Below, one piece after another: positions 10,544-17,950 of a stretch of DNA of 64,000 nucleotides. The position numbers and the translations under genes were made by a program. Position 1 is the stretch's first letter. Each line of letters starts with the position of its first letter. Source of the stretch: Aliidiomarina sp. (GTDB taxonomy: Bacteria > Pseudomonadota > Gammaproteobacteria > Enterobacterales > Alteromonadaceae); NCBI RefSeq assembly GCF_022565475.1, contig NZ_JAIUMR010000004.1, forward strand, positions 111,530 through 175,529, in the 5' to 3' direction. The notes beneath the pieces are model-generated. The model was not told the origin of the DNA. It saw nothing but the letters and a program-made list of their open reading frames with translations, and ran no database searches.

Positions 10544-11968
10544 ATGAGCAACGAAATTAAAACACAGGTCGTCGTTTTAGGTGGCGGACCAGGTGGTTAT
10601 TCAGCAGCATTCCGTGCCGCTGACTTAGGTCTGGAAGTCGTTCTGGTCGAGCGTTATAAAAGCCTTGGCGGTGTTTGTTTGAACGTCGGCTGTATTCCTT
10701 CAAAAGCGCTGCTGCACTTAGCGAAGCACATTGAAGATGCGAAGCATTTAGGTGATGCAGGCGTAACTTTTGCTGAGCCAAAAATTGACTTAGACAAAGT
10801 GCGTGCGCACAAAGAAAAAGTAATCGGTCAGTTGACTGGCGGCTTAGGCCAAATGTCAAAAATGCGGAAAGTGGAAGTAGTCACCGGTAAAGGTGAGTTC
10901 ACGGGCGCAAATGAGCTGAAAGTTTCGGGCGACGAAGAAACTGTTATCAAATTCGAAAACGCGATTATCGCTGCCGGTTCACAGCCGGTTGAATTGCCGT
11001 TTATTCCGCATGATGACGACCGTATTTGGGACTCAACCGATGCGCTTGAGTTGCCGTTCGTACCGAAAAAGATGTTGATTCTGGGCGGTGGCATTATCGG
11101 TTTGGAAATGGGCTGTGTATACAGCGCATTGGGCTCAAAACTTGATGTCGTCGAGTTCATGGACCAATTAATCCCAGCCGCTGACAAAGACTTAATTAAA
11201 GTGTTTACCAAGTCGATGAAGTCGAAGTTTGACAACATCATGCTGGAAACGAAAGTCACGAAGGTTGAAGCGAAGAAAGACGGTATTGAAGTCACCTTCG
11301 AAGGCAAAAACGCACCAGAGAAGCCGGTTAAATATGACGCGGTACTGGTTGCGGTTGGCCGTACGCCGAATGGCAAGAAAATTGGTGCCGAAAAAGCGGG
11401 TGTTAATGTGACGGACCGTGGCTTCATCGAAGTCGATAAGCAATTACGCACGAACGTTGACCATATCTTCGCGATCGGTGATATCGTCGGTCAACCAATG
11501 CTTGCGCATAAAGCCGTGCATGAAGGTCATGTTGCTGCGGAAGTGATTTCCGGCAAGAAGCATTTCTTTGACCCGAAAGTGATTCCGTCAATTGCCTACA
11601 CGGATCCAGAAGTTGCGTGGGCAGGTTTGACTGAAAAAGAAGCGAAAGAGCAGGGCATTGCCATTGAAACGGCTGTGTTCCCATGGTCTGCTTCAGGTCG
11701 GGCGATTGCCTCTGGCGCAACCGACGGCTTTACCAAGCTGATTTTCGATAAAGAAACGCACCGCATTCTTGGTGGTGCTATGGTCGGCGCACATGCAGGT
11801 GAACTGTTGGGTGAAATCTGTCTTGCCGTTGAAATGGGCGCAGATGCAGAAGATATCGCCTTAACTGTGCATGCGCACCCAACTTTACATGAATCAGTCG
11901 GTTTAGCGGCGGAAGTAATGGAAGGTTCAATTACCGATCTGCCAAACAAAAAAGCGAAGAAGAAGTAA
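10544..11968 (+). CDS. lpdA: Dihydrolipoamide dehydrogenase (E3)
   Basis: FAD enzyme that reoxidises dihydrolipoamide with NAD+, shared by the PDH, 2-oxoglutarate dehydrogenase and glycine-cleavage complexes. 474 residues, same as E. coli Lpd. Features: the FAD-binding GGGPGGYSAAFRAADLG near the N-terminus, the redox disulfide GGVCLNVGCIPSK (C-x4-C), the NAD-binding GGGIIGLEMG, the second FAD segment IFAIGDIVGQPMLAHKA, and the dimer-interface HAHPTLHES that supplies the catalytic His. GGGG lies five bases before the ATG. The 105-base gap from aceF holds a hairpin and is longer than the other gaps in the operon, so separate lpdA expression is possible. Confidence 0.98.
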   Translation: MSNEIKTQVVVLGGGPGGYSAAFRAADLGLEVVLVERYKSLGGVCLNVGCIPSKALLHLAKHIEDAKHLGDAGVTFAEPKIDLDKVRAHKEKVIGQLTGGLGQMSKMRKVEVVTGKGEFTGANELKVSGDEETVIKFENAIIAAGSQPVELPFIPHDDDRIWDSTDALELPFVPKKMLILGGGIIGLEMGCVYSALGSKLDVVEFMDQLIPAADKDLIKVFTKSMKSKFDNIMLETKVTKVEAKKDGIEVTFEGKNAPEKPVKYDAVLVAVGRTPNGKKIGAEKAGVNVTDRGFIEVDKQLRTNVDHIFAIGDIVGQPMLAHKAVHEGHVAAEVISGKKHFFDPKVIPSIAYTDPEVAWAGLTEKEAKEQGIAIETAVFPWSASGRAIASGATDGFTKLIFDKETHRILGGAMVGAHAGELLGEICLAVEMGADAEDIALTVHAHPTLHESVGLAAEVMEGSITDLPNKKAKKK

Positions 11969-11994
11969 TTCGTTTAGGCTTTTTGCGAACGCGG

Positions 11995-12046
11995 AGTCAT
12001 TCGCGTACGCAATTCGCGGTCGCAATTCGCGGTCGCAATTCGCGTA
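11995..12046 (+). repeat. 13-bp tandem repeats in the lpdA 3' region
   Basis: Unit CGCAATTCGCGGT occurs exactly at 12008-12020 and 12021-12033 and with two changes (ending GTA) at 12034-12046. A fourth, weaker unit (AGTCATTCGCGTA) precedes it at 11995-12007. The array lies between the lpdA stop and its terminator. Confidence 0.85.
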
Positions 12047-12047
12047 C

Positions 12048-12090
12048 AACGCCCATTTGCTGATAAAGCAGATGGGCGTTGTTGTTTGTA
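12048..12090 (+). terminator. Intrinsic terminator of the PDH operon
   Basis: AACGCCCATTTGCT (12048-12061) pairs with AGCAGATGGGCGTT (12067-12080) around a 5-base loop, with one G-T wobble; a T-rich tail (GTTGTTTG) follows. Confidence 0.85.
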
Positions 12091-12199
12091 ACGCAGAAAA
12101 CCCATCGTTGAACGCCTATTTTGTAACAAAATGTCACTGTGTATTGTGCGCATGTTAGCAGGTTGTTAAGGTGTTCAACTCATAGGGGGACCAAAGAAA

Positions 12200-12709
12200 A
12201 TGATGAATTTAACTAAACTTTTTGCAGCGGCATGCTGCCTCGTTGTGATGAGCGGCTGTGCAGCAACCGACTCATCGTCAAGTCAGACGTCTGCAGCAGC
12301 GCAGACACAACCACAAACGGTATCGATTCCTGAGTACAAGGAATTCCTGGATAACTTGCATGCTTCGATTCAAGAGGGCGAGCCGCGTCGGTTGTCAGTG
12401 CGTGAACAAAATCAGTTCAATAATATTCAGGACAATCTGCGAGCATTGATTGGCAACCGCACCGATATTGAACAGATGAACACGGATGAGAAGCAGCGTT
12501 TGTTTAATCTCCATGAGCGTTTACAAGCATTGGTGATGGGTGATGATTCACAACAAGTGATTTGTCGGTCTGAGCGCCAAACAGGTTCGCACATGCGTAC
12601 CACGCGTTGTGTGACGCGAGCTCAGCTTGAAGAAGAGCGTCGTCGTAATGGTGAGTTCTTTGACCAAGTGCTCGGTGCGGGTATCGCACCACTGCCACGG
12701 ACGAATTAA
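12200..12709 (+). CDS. Small lipoprotein with C-x6-GS-x6-C motif, function unknown
   Basis: 169-residue secreted lipoprotein. The signal peptide MMNLTKLFAAACCLVVMSGC ends in a lipobox (VMSGC) with Cys20 as lipidation site, followed by a Ser/Gln/Ala-rich tether. The middle is predicted helical (EQNQFNNIQDNLRALIGN ... EKQRLFNLHERLQALV). The C-terminal part carries CRSERQTGSHMRTTRC followed by an Arg/Glu-rich helix. This resembles the Cys-x6-Gly-Ser-x6-Cys stretch common in small uncharacterised proteobacterial periplasmic proteins. A purine-rich TAGGGGGA lies upstream. The gene is flanked on both sides by terminators and so is monocistronic. I know no function for it. Confidence 0.75.
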   Translation: MMNLTKLFAAACCLVVMSGCAATDSSSSQTSAAAQTQPQTVSIPEYKEFLDNLHASIQEGEPRRLSVREQNQFNNIQDNLRALIGNRTDIEQMNTDEKQRLFNLHERLQALVMGDDSQQVICRSERQTGSHMRTTRCVTRAQLEEERRRNGEFFDQVLGAGIAPLPRTN

Positions 12710-12730
12710 TCTTCGCCATGATGGCTATAA

Positions 12731-12758
12731 AAAGGTGCGCATCGAGCGCACCTTTTTT
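12731..12758 (+). terminator. Intrinsic terminator after the lipoprotein gene
   Basis: AAAGGTGCGC (12731-12740), loop ATCGA, GCGCACCTTT (12746-12755), then continuing Ts to 12758. Confidence 0.93.
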
Positions 12759-12835
12759 GATCGTTACCCCGCAAAACTTGCATCAGCGCAATCGTATTTT
12801 CAACGACTCAAAAAGCAGAATTTTCGCTCCTGCAC

Positions 12836-12844
12836 TGGTATAAT
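12836..12844 (+). promoter_or_regulatory. Extended -10 promoter of ribA
   Basis: TGG-TATAAT is an extended -10 element (TGnTATAAT) with no good -35, 38 bases upstream of the ribA ATG. Confidence 0.6.
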
Positions 12845-12881
12845 CCTTGGCCATCAGAGTTGATTGAGAGTTGTAGTCATC

Positions 12882-13475
12882 ATGACAAACAAAGCCGAAA
12901 TGAAAATTGCCGCACAGACGCGTTTGCCCACGCAGTTTGCCGAGTTTACTTTGGTTGGATTTGAAGATCCGAAAGGTAAAGAGCATGTTGCGCTGGTGCT
13001 GGGCGATATTACCGGTGAAGAGCCGGTGTTGGCGCGGGTACATTCGGAGTGCTTAACCGGTGATGCTTTGTTTAGTCAGCGTTGTGACTGTGGTCCGCAG
13101 CTCGAAGCCGCGATGGAAAAAATTGCTAAAGAAGGCCGTGGAGTGATTATTTATTTACGCCAAGAAGGCCGCGGTATTGGCTTGATTAATAAAATCCGTG
13201 CCTACGCAGAACAAGACAAAGGCTTGGACACGGTTGAAGCAAATGAAATCCTCGGTTTCGCTCCGGACGCGCGTGAATATGATATCGCTGCGGGAATGCT
13301 TGACCAGCTTGGTGTTCAATCTCTGCGTTTGATGACCAACAACCCGAAGAAGCTGGAAAAGCTAGCAGAGTGTGGCGTCAAGGTTGTTGAACGTATCCCG
13401 CATATTACGGCTGGAACCCCGCATAACGAATACTACCTCGCAACAAAAACGAAGAAATTCGGTCATCTACTGTAA
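12882..13475 (+). CDS. ribA: GTP cyclohydrolase II
   Basis: First step of riboflavin synthesis: GTP to 2,5-diamino-6-ribosylamino-4-pyrimidinone 5'-phosphate, formate and diphosphate. 197 residues from the ATG at 12882 (E. coli 196). Signatures: [26 protein letters not shown] (zinc Cys triad and GTP binding), [33 protein letters not shown] and [24 protein letters not shown]. It is the stand-alone RibA form without a fused DHBP synthase. In-frame starts at 12864 (TTG) and 12900 (ATG) are alternatives. Only about 30 bases separate the predicted transcription start from the ATG, too few for an FMN riboswitch. Confidence 0.96.
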   Translation: MTNKAEMKIAAQTRLPTQFAEFTLVGFEDPKGKEHVALVLGDITGEEPVLARVHSECLTGDALFSQRCDCGPQLEAAMEKIAKEGRGVIIYLRQEGRGIGLINKIRAYAEQDKGLDTVEANEILGFAPDAREYDIAAGMLDQLGVQSLRLMTNNPKKLEKLAECGVKVVERIPHITAGTPHNEYYLATKTKKFGHLL

Positions 13476-13483
13476 TTTGCGGT

Positions 13484-13514
13484 AAAGCTCAGGGTTTCAA
13501 GGGCTCTGAGCTTT
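13484..13514 (+). terminator. Hairpin after ribA, probable terminator
   Basis: AAAGCTCAG (13484-13492) pairs with CTGAGCTTT (13506-13514) over a 13-base loop. There is no U run, so it may be rho-assisted or only a 3'-end stabiliser. Confidence 0.5.
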
Positions 13515-13601
13515 GCTATATCAGCGCTAAAGTCTTACACTAACTTCCGTTTGTACATTCTTTTAACAAATACATAAACGTTAAAACCAGGCGGAACCAC
13601 T

Positions 13602-15695
13602 ATGAAAAAGGTTACTTTAGTTGCCGCGAGCGTTGCATTGGCTCTTGGCCTTGCCGCGTGCTCGCCAGCACAGCAATCAAGCGCGCCATCCTCAGCGCAA
13701 GAACAACAATCAGCCCAGTATGAAGCAGCACAACAAGAGCGCCAGTTGACATCCGGCTTAATGCTCGAAGACTTCGACATGTCTGTCCGTCCACAAGATG
13801 ACCTGTTCATGTTTGTTAACGGAACTTGGTACAACAACACCGAAATTCCTTCCGACCGTGCCACCTACGGTGCCTTTAATATTCTCGCTGAACAGAATGA
13901 AATTCGTTTGCGGAGCATCATTGAAGACGCGACCGAAGCGAATGCAGCCCACGGCACGAACGAGCAAAAAATCGGTGATTTCTACGCGTCATTCATGAAT
14001 GAAGAGTTGATCGAAGAGCTCGGAATTACCCCGATTCTGCCGATGCTTGACCGTATTGCCGGCATTTCTAGCCATCAAGAACTGACGACCACACTCGCAT
14101 CCATGCGTCGTGACGGACTGGGTGGCCCATTCAGTATGTATGTGTCAACCGATGCCAAAGATCCTGAGATCTACGCGCTTCACATGAGTCAATCAGGTTT
14201 GGGTTTACCAGACCGTGATTACTACTTCCGTGACAGTGAAGATTTTGCCAATATCCGTGCCAAATACGTTGAATATTTAGAGGCAATCCTCACCGAAGCG
14301 GGCCACGAAAATGCTGCCGATGCAGCCCAGCGCATTTATGATCTCGAGCACCAGCTTGCAGAGCATCATTGGACACGTTTAGAAATTCGTGACGCCGAAG
14401 CGCGTTATAACAAAATGACCATCGACGAAGTCCGCGCCCTGATGGGTGACATCGACTACGACGCGATCGCTGAACTTTCAGGTGTTGATCACGCTGAATA
14501 CATTATCGTTAATACGCCGTCATACATTGAAGCGCTAGGCCAAATGTATAACGACGTTGATCTCGAAACTTGGAAGGACTACTTACAAGTTCGCCTGATC
14601 GGTAGCTTTGCTTCGCGTCTGCATAGTCGCCTCGCTGACATCCAGTTTGACTTCTACTCGACCACCCTAAGCGGTACGCCAGAGCAGCAAGAGCGTTGGA
14701 AACGTGGCGTGCAAGCGACCAACGGTGCACTCGGTGAAGTCTTAGGTCAAGAATACGTAGCACGTCACTTCCCACCAGAAGCGAAAGCGCGGATGGGTGA
14801 ATTGATCGACAACTTACTGATTGCCATGGAAGAGTCCATCGAAGAACTCGAATGGATGACCCCAGACACGAAAGTGATGGCGCTCGACAAGCTCGCTAAA
14901 TTCACCCCGAAAATTGGTTACCCAGACGTTTGGCGCGACTACTCAGAGCTGGATATTCAGCCGAATGATTTAATTGGTAACACGATTCGCGTCGCTAACT
15001 TTGGTTACGACCGCAATATCGAAGATCTCGGCCAGCCAGTCGACCGCACGCGTTGGGGCATGTCACCACAAACCGTAAACGCTTACTATAGCCCAACCGC
15101 CAACGAAATCGTCTTCCCAGCGGGTATCCTGCAACCGCCATTCTTTGACATGAATGCCGAAGACGCAGTCAACTACGGCGGTATCGGTGCCGTTATCGGT
15201 CACGAAATCGGTCATGGATTTGACGACCAAGGCTCACGCTACGACGGCGACGGCAACCTGCGTAACTGGTGGACCGACCAAGATCGTGAGCAATTCGAAG
15301 CACTCACCGGCAAACTGGTCGAACAGTACTCACAGTTCGAGCCACTACCCGGCATGAATGTCGACGGCCGTGTCTCACTGGGCGAAAACATCGGTGACCA
15401 CGTCGGCTTGTTAAGCGCATTCCGCGCTTACCAGAAATCACTCGACGGCCAGCCTTCACCAGAAATGGACGGCTTCACCGGCGAACAGCGCTTCTTTATC
15501 AGCTGGGCGCAAATCTGGAAAATTAAGTTCCGCGACGACGCCATGCGCGCACAACTAGCCCGAGGCCCACACGCCCCAGGCAAGTACCGTGCACTCGGTG
15601 CCCCGCGCAACATCCCAGGTTTCTACGAGGCCTTTGATGTGCAGGAAGGGGATGGGATGTATTTGCCAGAAGACCAACGCGTCATCCTCTGGTAG
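13602..15695 (+). CDS. M13-family (neprilysin/PepO-like) zinc metallopeptidase, lipoprotein
   Basis: 697-residue secreted peptidase expected to cut oligopeptides in the periplasm or at the surface. The signal peptide ends LGLAAC|S (lipobox, Cys at about residue 20). The large M13 N-domain runs from about 55 (DFDMSVRPQDDLFMFVNGTWYNNTEIPSDRATYG) to 440. The zinc site is HEIGH (His534, Glu535, His538) with the third ligand in ENIGD (Glu595, Asp599); VNAYYSPTANEIVFPAGIL precedes it as in neprilysin. The chain ends in an aromatic Trp. The usual ENIADNGG is changed to ENIGDHVGL. GGCGG lies about seven bases before the ATG. It is one of several exported peptidases in this window. Confidence 0.95.
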   Translation: MKKVTLVAASVALALGLAACSPAQQSSAPSSAQEQQSAQYEAAQQERQLTSGLMLEDFDMSVRPQDDLFMFVNGTWYNNTEIPSDRATYGAFNILAEQNEIRLRSIIEDATEANAAHGTNEQKIGDFYASFMNEELIEELGITPILPMLDRIAGISSHQELTTTLASMRRDGLGGPFSMYVSTDAKDPEIYALHMSQSGLGLPDRDYYFRDSEDFANIRAKYVEYLEAILTEAGHENAADAAQRIYDLEHQLAEHHWTRLEIRDAEARYNKMTIDEVRALMGDIDYDAIAELSGVDHAEYIIVNTPSYIEALGQMYNDVDLETWKDYLQVRLIGSFASRLHSRLADIQFDFYSTTLSGTPEQQERWKRGVQATNGALGEVLGQEYVARHFPPEAKARMGELIDNLLIAMEESIEELEWMTPDTKVMALDKLAKFTPKIGYPDVWRDYSELDIQPNDLIGNTIRVANFGYDRNIEDLGQPVDRTRWGMSPQTVNAYYSPTANEIVFPAGILQPPFFDMNAEDAVNYGGIGAVIGHEIGHGFDDQGSRYDGDGNLRNWWTDQDREQFEALTGKLVEQYSQFEPLPGMNVDGRVSLGENIGDHVGLLSAFRAYQKSLDGQPSPEMDGFTGEQRFFISWAQIWKIKFRDDAMRAQLARGPHAPGKYRALGAPRNIPGFYEAFDVQEGDGMYLPEDQRVILW

Positions 15696-15702
15696 GTCGC
15701 TT

Positions 15703-15810
15703 GTCAGAATTCCTCGCCAACGGCGTTGGAATCGGTGCGCAATCAGTCACGTACTTACGTGTACGCTCCTTCAATTGCCCCGATTCCGCCTTGTTATCGA
15801 GGCTTCTGAC
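15703..15810. repeat. Large imperfect inverted-repeat element 1
   Basis: The left arm begins GTCAGAATTCCTCG (15703) and the right arm, read on the other strand from 15810, begins GTCAGAAGCCTCG. Pairing continues with small gaps through GGAATCGG and CAAT, about 40 bases per arm. The centre contains ACGTACTTACGTGTACG. It starts seven bases after the M13 peptidase stop and precedes its terminator. Confidence 0.65.
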
Positions 15811-15828
15811 TGCGCTCCGATAGACTGG

Positions 15829-15859
15829 GCCGGTGCCTTTATAGGAACCGGCTTTTTTT
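15829..15859 (+). terminator. Intrinsic terminator downstream of the M13 peptidase gene
   Basis: GCCGGTGCCT (15829-15838) pairs with AGGAACCGGC (15843-15852) with one mismatch; seven Ts follow. Confidence 0.88.
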
Positions 15860-15893
15860 GTATGAAAATCCAGCATTAGATTACTATTTGAAT

Positions 15894-15936
15894 TTGCAAT
15901 TCTGTGTTACATTGTCATATATTGTTGCACAGAATT
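15894..15936 (+). promoter_or_regulatory. Promoter and palindromic operator of the toxin-antitoxin operon
   Basis: The -35 TTGCAA (15894-15899), 18-base spacer and -10 TATATT (15918-15923) lie within an inverted repeat, AATTCTGTG (15898-15906) and CACAGAATT (15928-15936). The 9-base arms are perfect and flank the -10. This is the expected layout for autorepression by a ribbon-helix-helix antitoxin. An excellent GGAGG lies eight bases before the antitoxin ATG. Confidence 0.7.
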
Positions 15937-15968
15937 TTATTTTCTTATTTCATGCGGAGGCGTTTTAG

Positions 15969-16253
15969 ATGAAGAGCGACATGTTAAGTACTCGAATCGA
16001 CCATGAAACTAAAGTTGCTTTCATAGAGATCTGTGATGAAGTTGGTCTTAGCCCGTCGCAGGCTTTAAAGCTCTTTGCGCGAGCTGTGATTAATCATGGC
16101 GGTATTCCGTTTGAAATTAGAACGCGTCAACCTAATGTAACGACACAGGCTGCTATGCGCGAGCTACTTGAAGGGAACGGTCAAGAAGCGACATCGGTTA
16201 ATGAAATGATTTCTGAATTGACCGATGGAAAAGTAAAGCATGCTTCGAATTGA
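15969..16253 (+). CDS. RelB/DinJ-family antitoxin
   Basis: 94-residue antitoxin. The N-terminal part (MKSDMLSTRIDHETKVAFIEICDEVGLSPSQALKLFARAVINHGGIPFEI) is the ribbon-helix-helix DNA-binding fold of RelB/DinJ, with the characteristic ending G-x-IPFE. The C-terminal tail is acidic and likely disordered until it wraps the toxin. It overlaps the toxin gene by 14 bases, the usual antitoxin-first arrangement. DinJ is the closest named relative by architecture and by its YafQ-type partner. Confidence 0.9.
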   Translation: MKSDMLSTRIDHETKVAFIEICDEVGLSPSQALKLFARAVINHGGIPFEIRTRQPNVTTQAAMRELLEGNGQEATSVNEMISELTDGKVKHASN

Positions 16254-16509
16254 ATACACATCACAATTTAAAAGAGATTTTAAAAAGATCACAAAAAGGC
16301 CGATTGAAGACATATTGGAGGTTGGACATGTTATTTCGCGGCTCCAGCAAAAAAAGCCTCTGGCTGATAAGTTTGTAGACCATTCACTTTCTGGTGATTG
16401 GAGCGGTTTTCGAGACTGTCATATTAAACCCGATCTTGTTTTAATCTATCGAGTCAGTGGTAACTCTCTTCAATTAGCGCGTATTGGCTCACATAGTGAA
16501 TTATTCTAA
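16240..16509 (+). CDS. YafQ/RelE-superfamily mRNA interferase toxin
   Basis: 89-residue ribosome-dependent endoribonuclease of type II TA systems. It aligns over its length with E. coli YafQ: DHSLSGDWSGFRDCHIKPDLVLIYR and RIGSHSELF. The YafQ active-site positions appear intact: His48 (YafQ His50), His61 (His63), Asp65 (Asp67), Arg81, His85 (His87) and the penultimate-region Phe89 (Phe91), so the toxin is predicted active. Base composition is more A/T-rich than the neighbours and the module is flanked by inverted-repeat elements on both sides, which suggests horizontal acquisition. Confidence 0.93.
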   Translation: MLRIEYTSQFKRDFKKITKRPIEDILEVGHVISRLQQKKPLADKFVDHSLSGDWSGFRDCHIKPDLVLIYRVSGNSLQLARIGSHSELF

Positions 16510-16563
16510 GTAGCCTCTCAAATATTGCTGTTCTCCAGCGAGTAGGCTCAGTTAGGCGATTAA

Positions 16564-16693
16564 GGCTGAGGCAGCGAGGTGGTGCGGACGCCTTCACAGA
16601 GTGTATGCCGCAGGGATGCGGCATCCAAGCCTACATGGATGTATTCACGGCGTCTCTGGGAAGGTGTCCGTGCCAGCGAAGCTAGGCCCAGCC
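16564..16693. repeat. Large imperfect inverted-repeat element 2
   Basis: Outer arms: GGTGCGGACGCCTTCACAGAG ends at 16601, and the right arm is CTCTGGGAAGGTGTCCGTGCC (16654-16674). 17 of 21 bases are complementary, with weaker pairing out to 16564 and 16693. An inner perfect hairpin has ATGCCGCA (16605-16612) and TGCGGCAT (16617-16624) with loop GGGA. It fills the gap between the toxin gene and the convergent NRAMP gene. Confidence 0.7.
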
Positions 16694-16709
16694 TCACAAC
16701 CTAAGCCCA

Positions 16710-17912
16710 TCAGTTGAACGCGAACCAGAGGGTGCGGGCGCAGAGTAGGCAGGCAAATAGGAAGACGATGAAGCCCAGGAGGTTTTGATTACGGTTGTTG
16801 CGATACTGCCCCATAGCGCGGTGATTGACAGCAAGCAGCAGGAACAAAGCAATAAGCGGCAGTAGCAGGCCGTTGGTGACTTGCGCAAAAAGAATCAGTG
16901 TTAACGGACGAATTTCTAGTGACGATAGCGTCACGCCAATCAGAATAATCCCCAACCAAACCGCACGAAAACCTTTACCGTTGAGCTCCCGCGACCAACC
17001 CAAAATGCCAGTTAGAGCATAGGCGGAGGCTAATGGCGCTGTAATAGCGGAAGAAATCCCAGCGGCAAATAAGCCAGCCCCCATCAGCATACCGGCAAAA
17101 CGACCAAACACGGGTTCGATCGACTGCGCCAAATCCGCAGGCCCTTGAATGGTGAGTTGGTGAACGAAAAACGCCGAAGCGGAGGTTGAAAGAATCGCTA
17201 AAGTAATCAAGCCACCAATCGGAATCGAAGTGGCGATGTCAGCACGCGCTTCGCGTAAGGCTTGTTTGGTTTCCGTGTGTTGCCAACGCTCACGGGCACT
17301 GTCGGCGTGTAAAAACAACGCATAGGGCACAATCGTCGTGCCAATCAGCGCCATCATAGTTAAAGCGCCGCCGTCTGGAATACGCGGCACAAACCCGCGC
17401 ACCAGGGCTAACCAATCGGGGCGAGTTAGAAAAAAGGTAATTAAAAACGCGACGCTCATGAGCATGACTAGACCAATCAGCGTGCGCTCGACGGTTTTGT
17501 ACTTGCCTTGCCAGAGCACGATCACGGCAATGACGCCGATGACCATAGCCCATAAATTAAAAGAAAATGAATGTGTACCGAGAAGACCTTCAGCACCGAT
17601 GCTGGCGCCGGTAAGATTGCCACCTTGATAGGCAGCATTGCCAATCACTACGGCGGCAATGACAAGAATATAAAAAGGGAGGCGTAAAGAAGGGCGCTCA
17701 ATCACCGTTCGCAAGTTTTCGCCCAAGCCGCGTTGCGTCACAACACCGACCCGAGCGGACATTTCTTGCAGAATCATGGTGGCTACTATTGCAAAGGCGA
17801 GCGCCCAAACCAATGCATAACCGAAACTTGCCCCTGCCACTGAGGCGGTAACCACAGTGCCGGGGCCGATAAAGGCCGCGGCGACTAATGTGGCAGGTCC
17901 AAGTTTCAGCAT
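16710..17912 (-). CDS. NRAMP (SLC11)-family transporter with divergent metal-site motifs
   Basis: 400-residue inner-membrane protein with about eleven hydrophobic helices and an NRAMP fold. The TM1 motif, DPGN in canonical Mn/Fe transporters, reads GPGT here (residues 16-19, FIGPGTVVTASVAGA). The TM6 motif, usually MPHN, reads VPYAL followed by FLHADSARERW (around residues 190-205). The metal-binding Asp, Asn and Met are therefore replaced, so canonical Mn2+/Fe2+ uptake should not be assumed. Mg2+, another cation or a distinct substrate is possible. AAGGA lies seven bases before the ATG. It is 38 bases downstream of the metzincin gene on the same strand. Confidence 0.85.
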   Translation of the reverse strand: MLKLGPATLVAAAFIGPGTVVTASVAGASFGYALVWALAFAIVATMILQEMSARVGVVTQRGLGENLRTVIERPSLRLPFYILVIAAVVIGNAAYQGGNLTGASIGAEGLLGTHSFSFNLWAMVIGVIAVIVLWQGKYKTVERTLIGLVMLMSVAFLITFFLTRPDWLALVRGFVPRIPDGGALTMMALIGTTIVPYALFLHADSARERWQHTETKQALREARADIATSIPIGGLITLAILSTSASAFFVHQLTIQGPADLAQSIEPVFGRFAGMLMGAGLFAAGISSAITAPLASAYALTGILGWSRELNGKGFRAVWLGIILIGVTLSSLEIRPLTLILFAQVTNGLLLPLIALFLLLAVNHRAMGQYRNNRNQNLLGFIVFLFACLLCARTLWFAFN

Positions 17913-17950
17913 TAAGCCATCCTTATGCTGCGACTGTCACTTGGACAATC

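Noticed and set aside
10828-11451. 207-residue minus-strand frame opposite lpdA
   Set aside because: Shadow of the lpdA coding sequence; lpdA is unambiguous and matches the family over its full length.
12845-12881. FMN riboswitch upstream of ribA
   Set aside because: The predicted leader is only about 30 bases, far too short, and no conserved riboswitch sequence is present.
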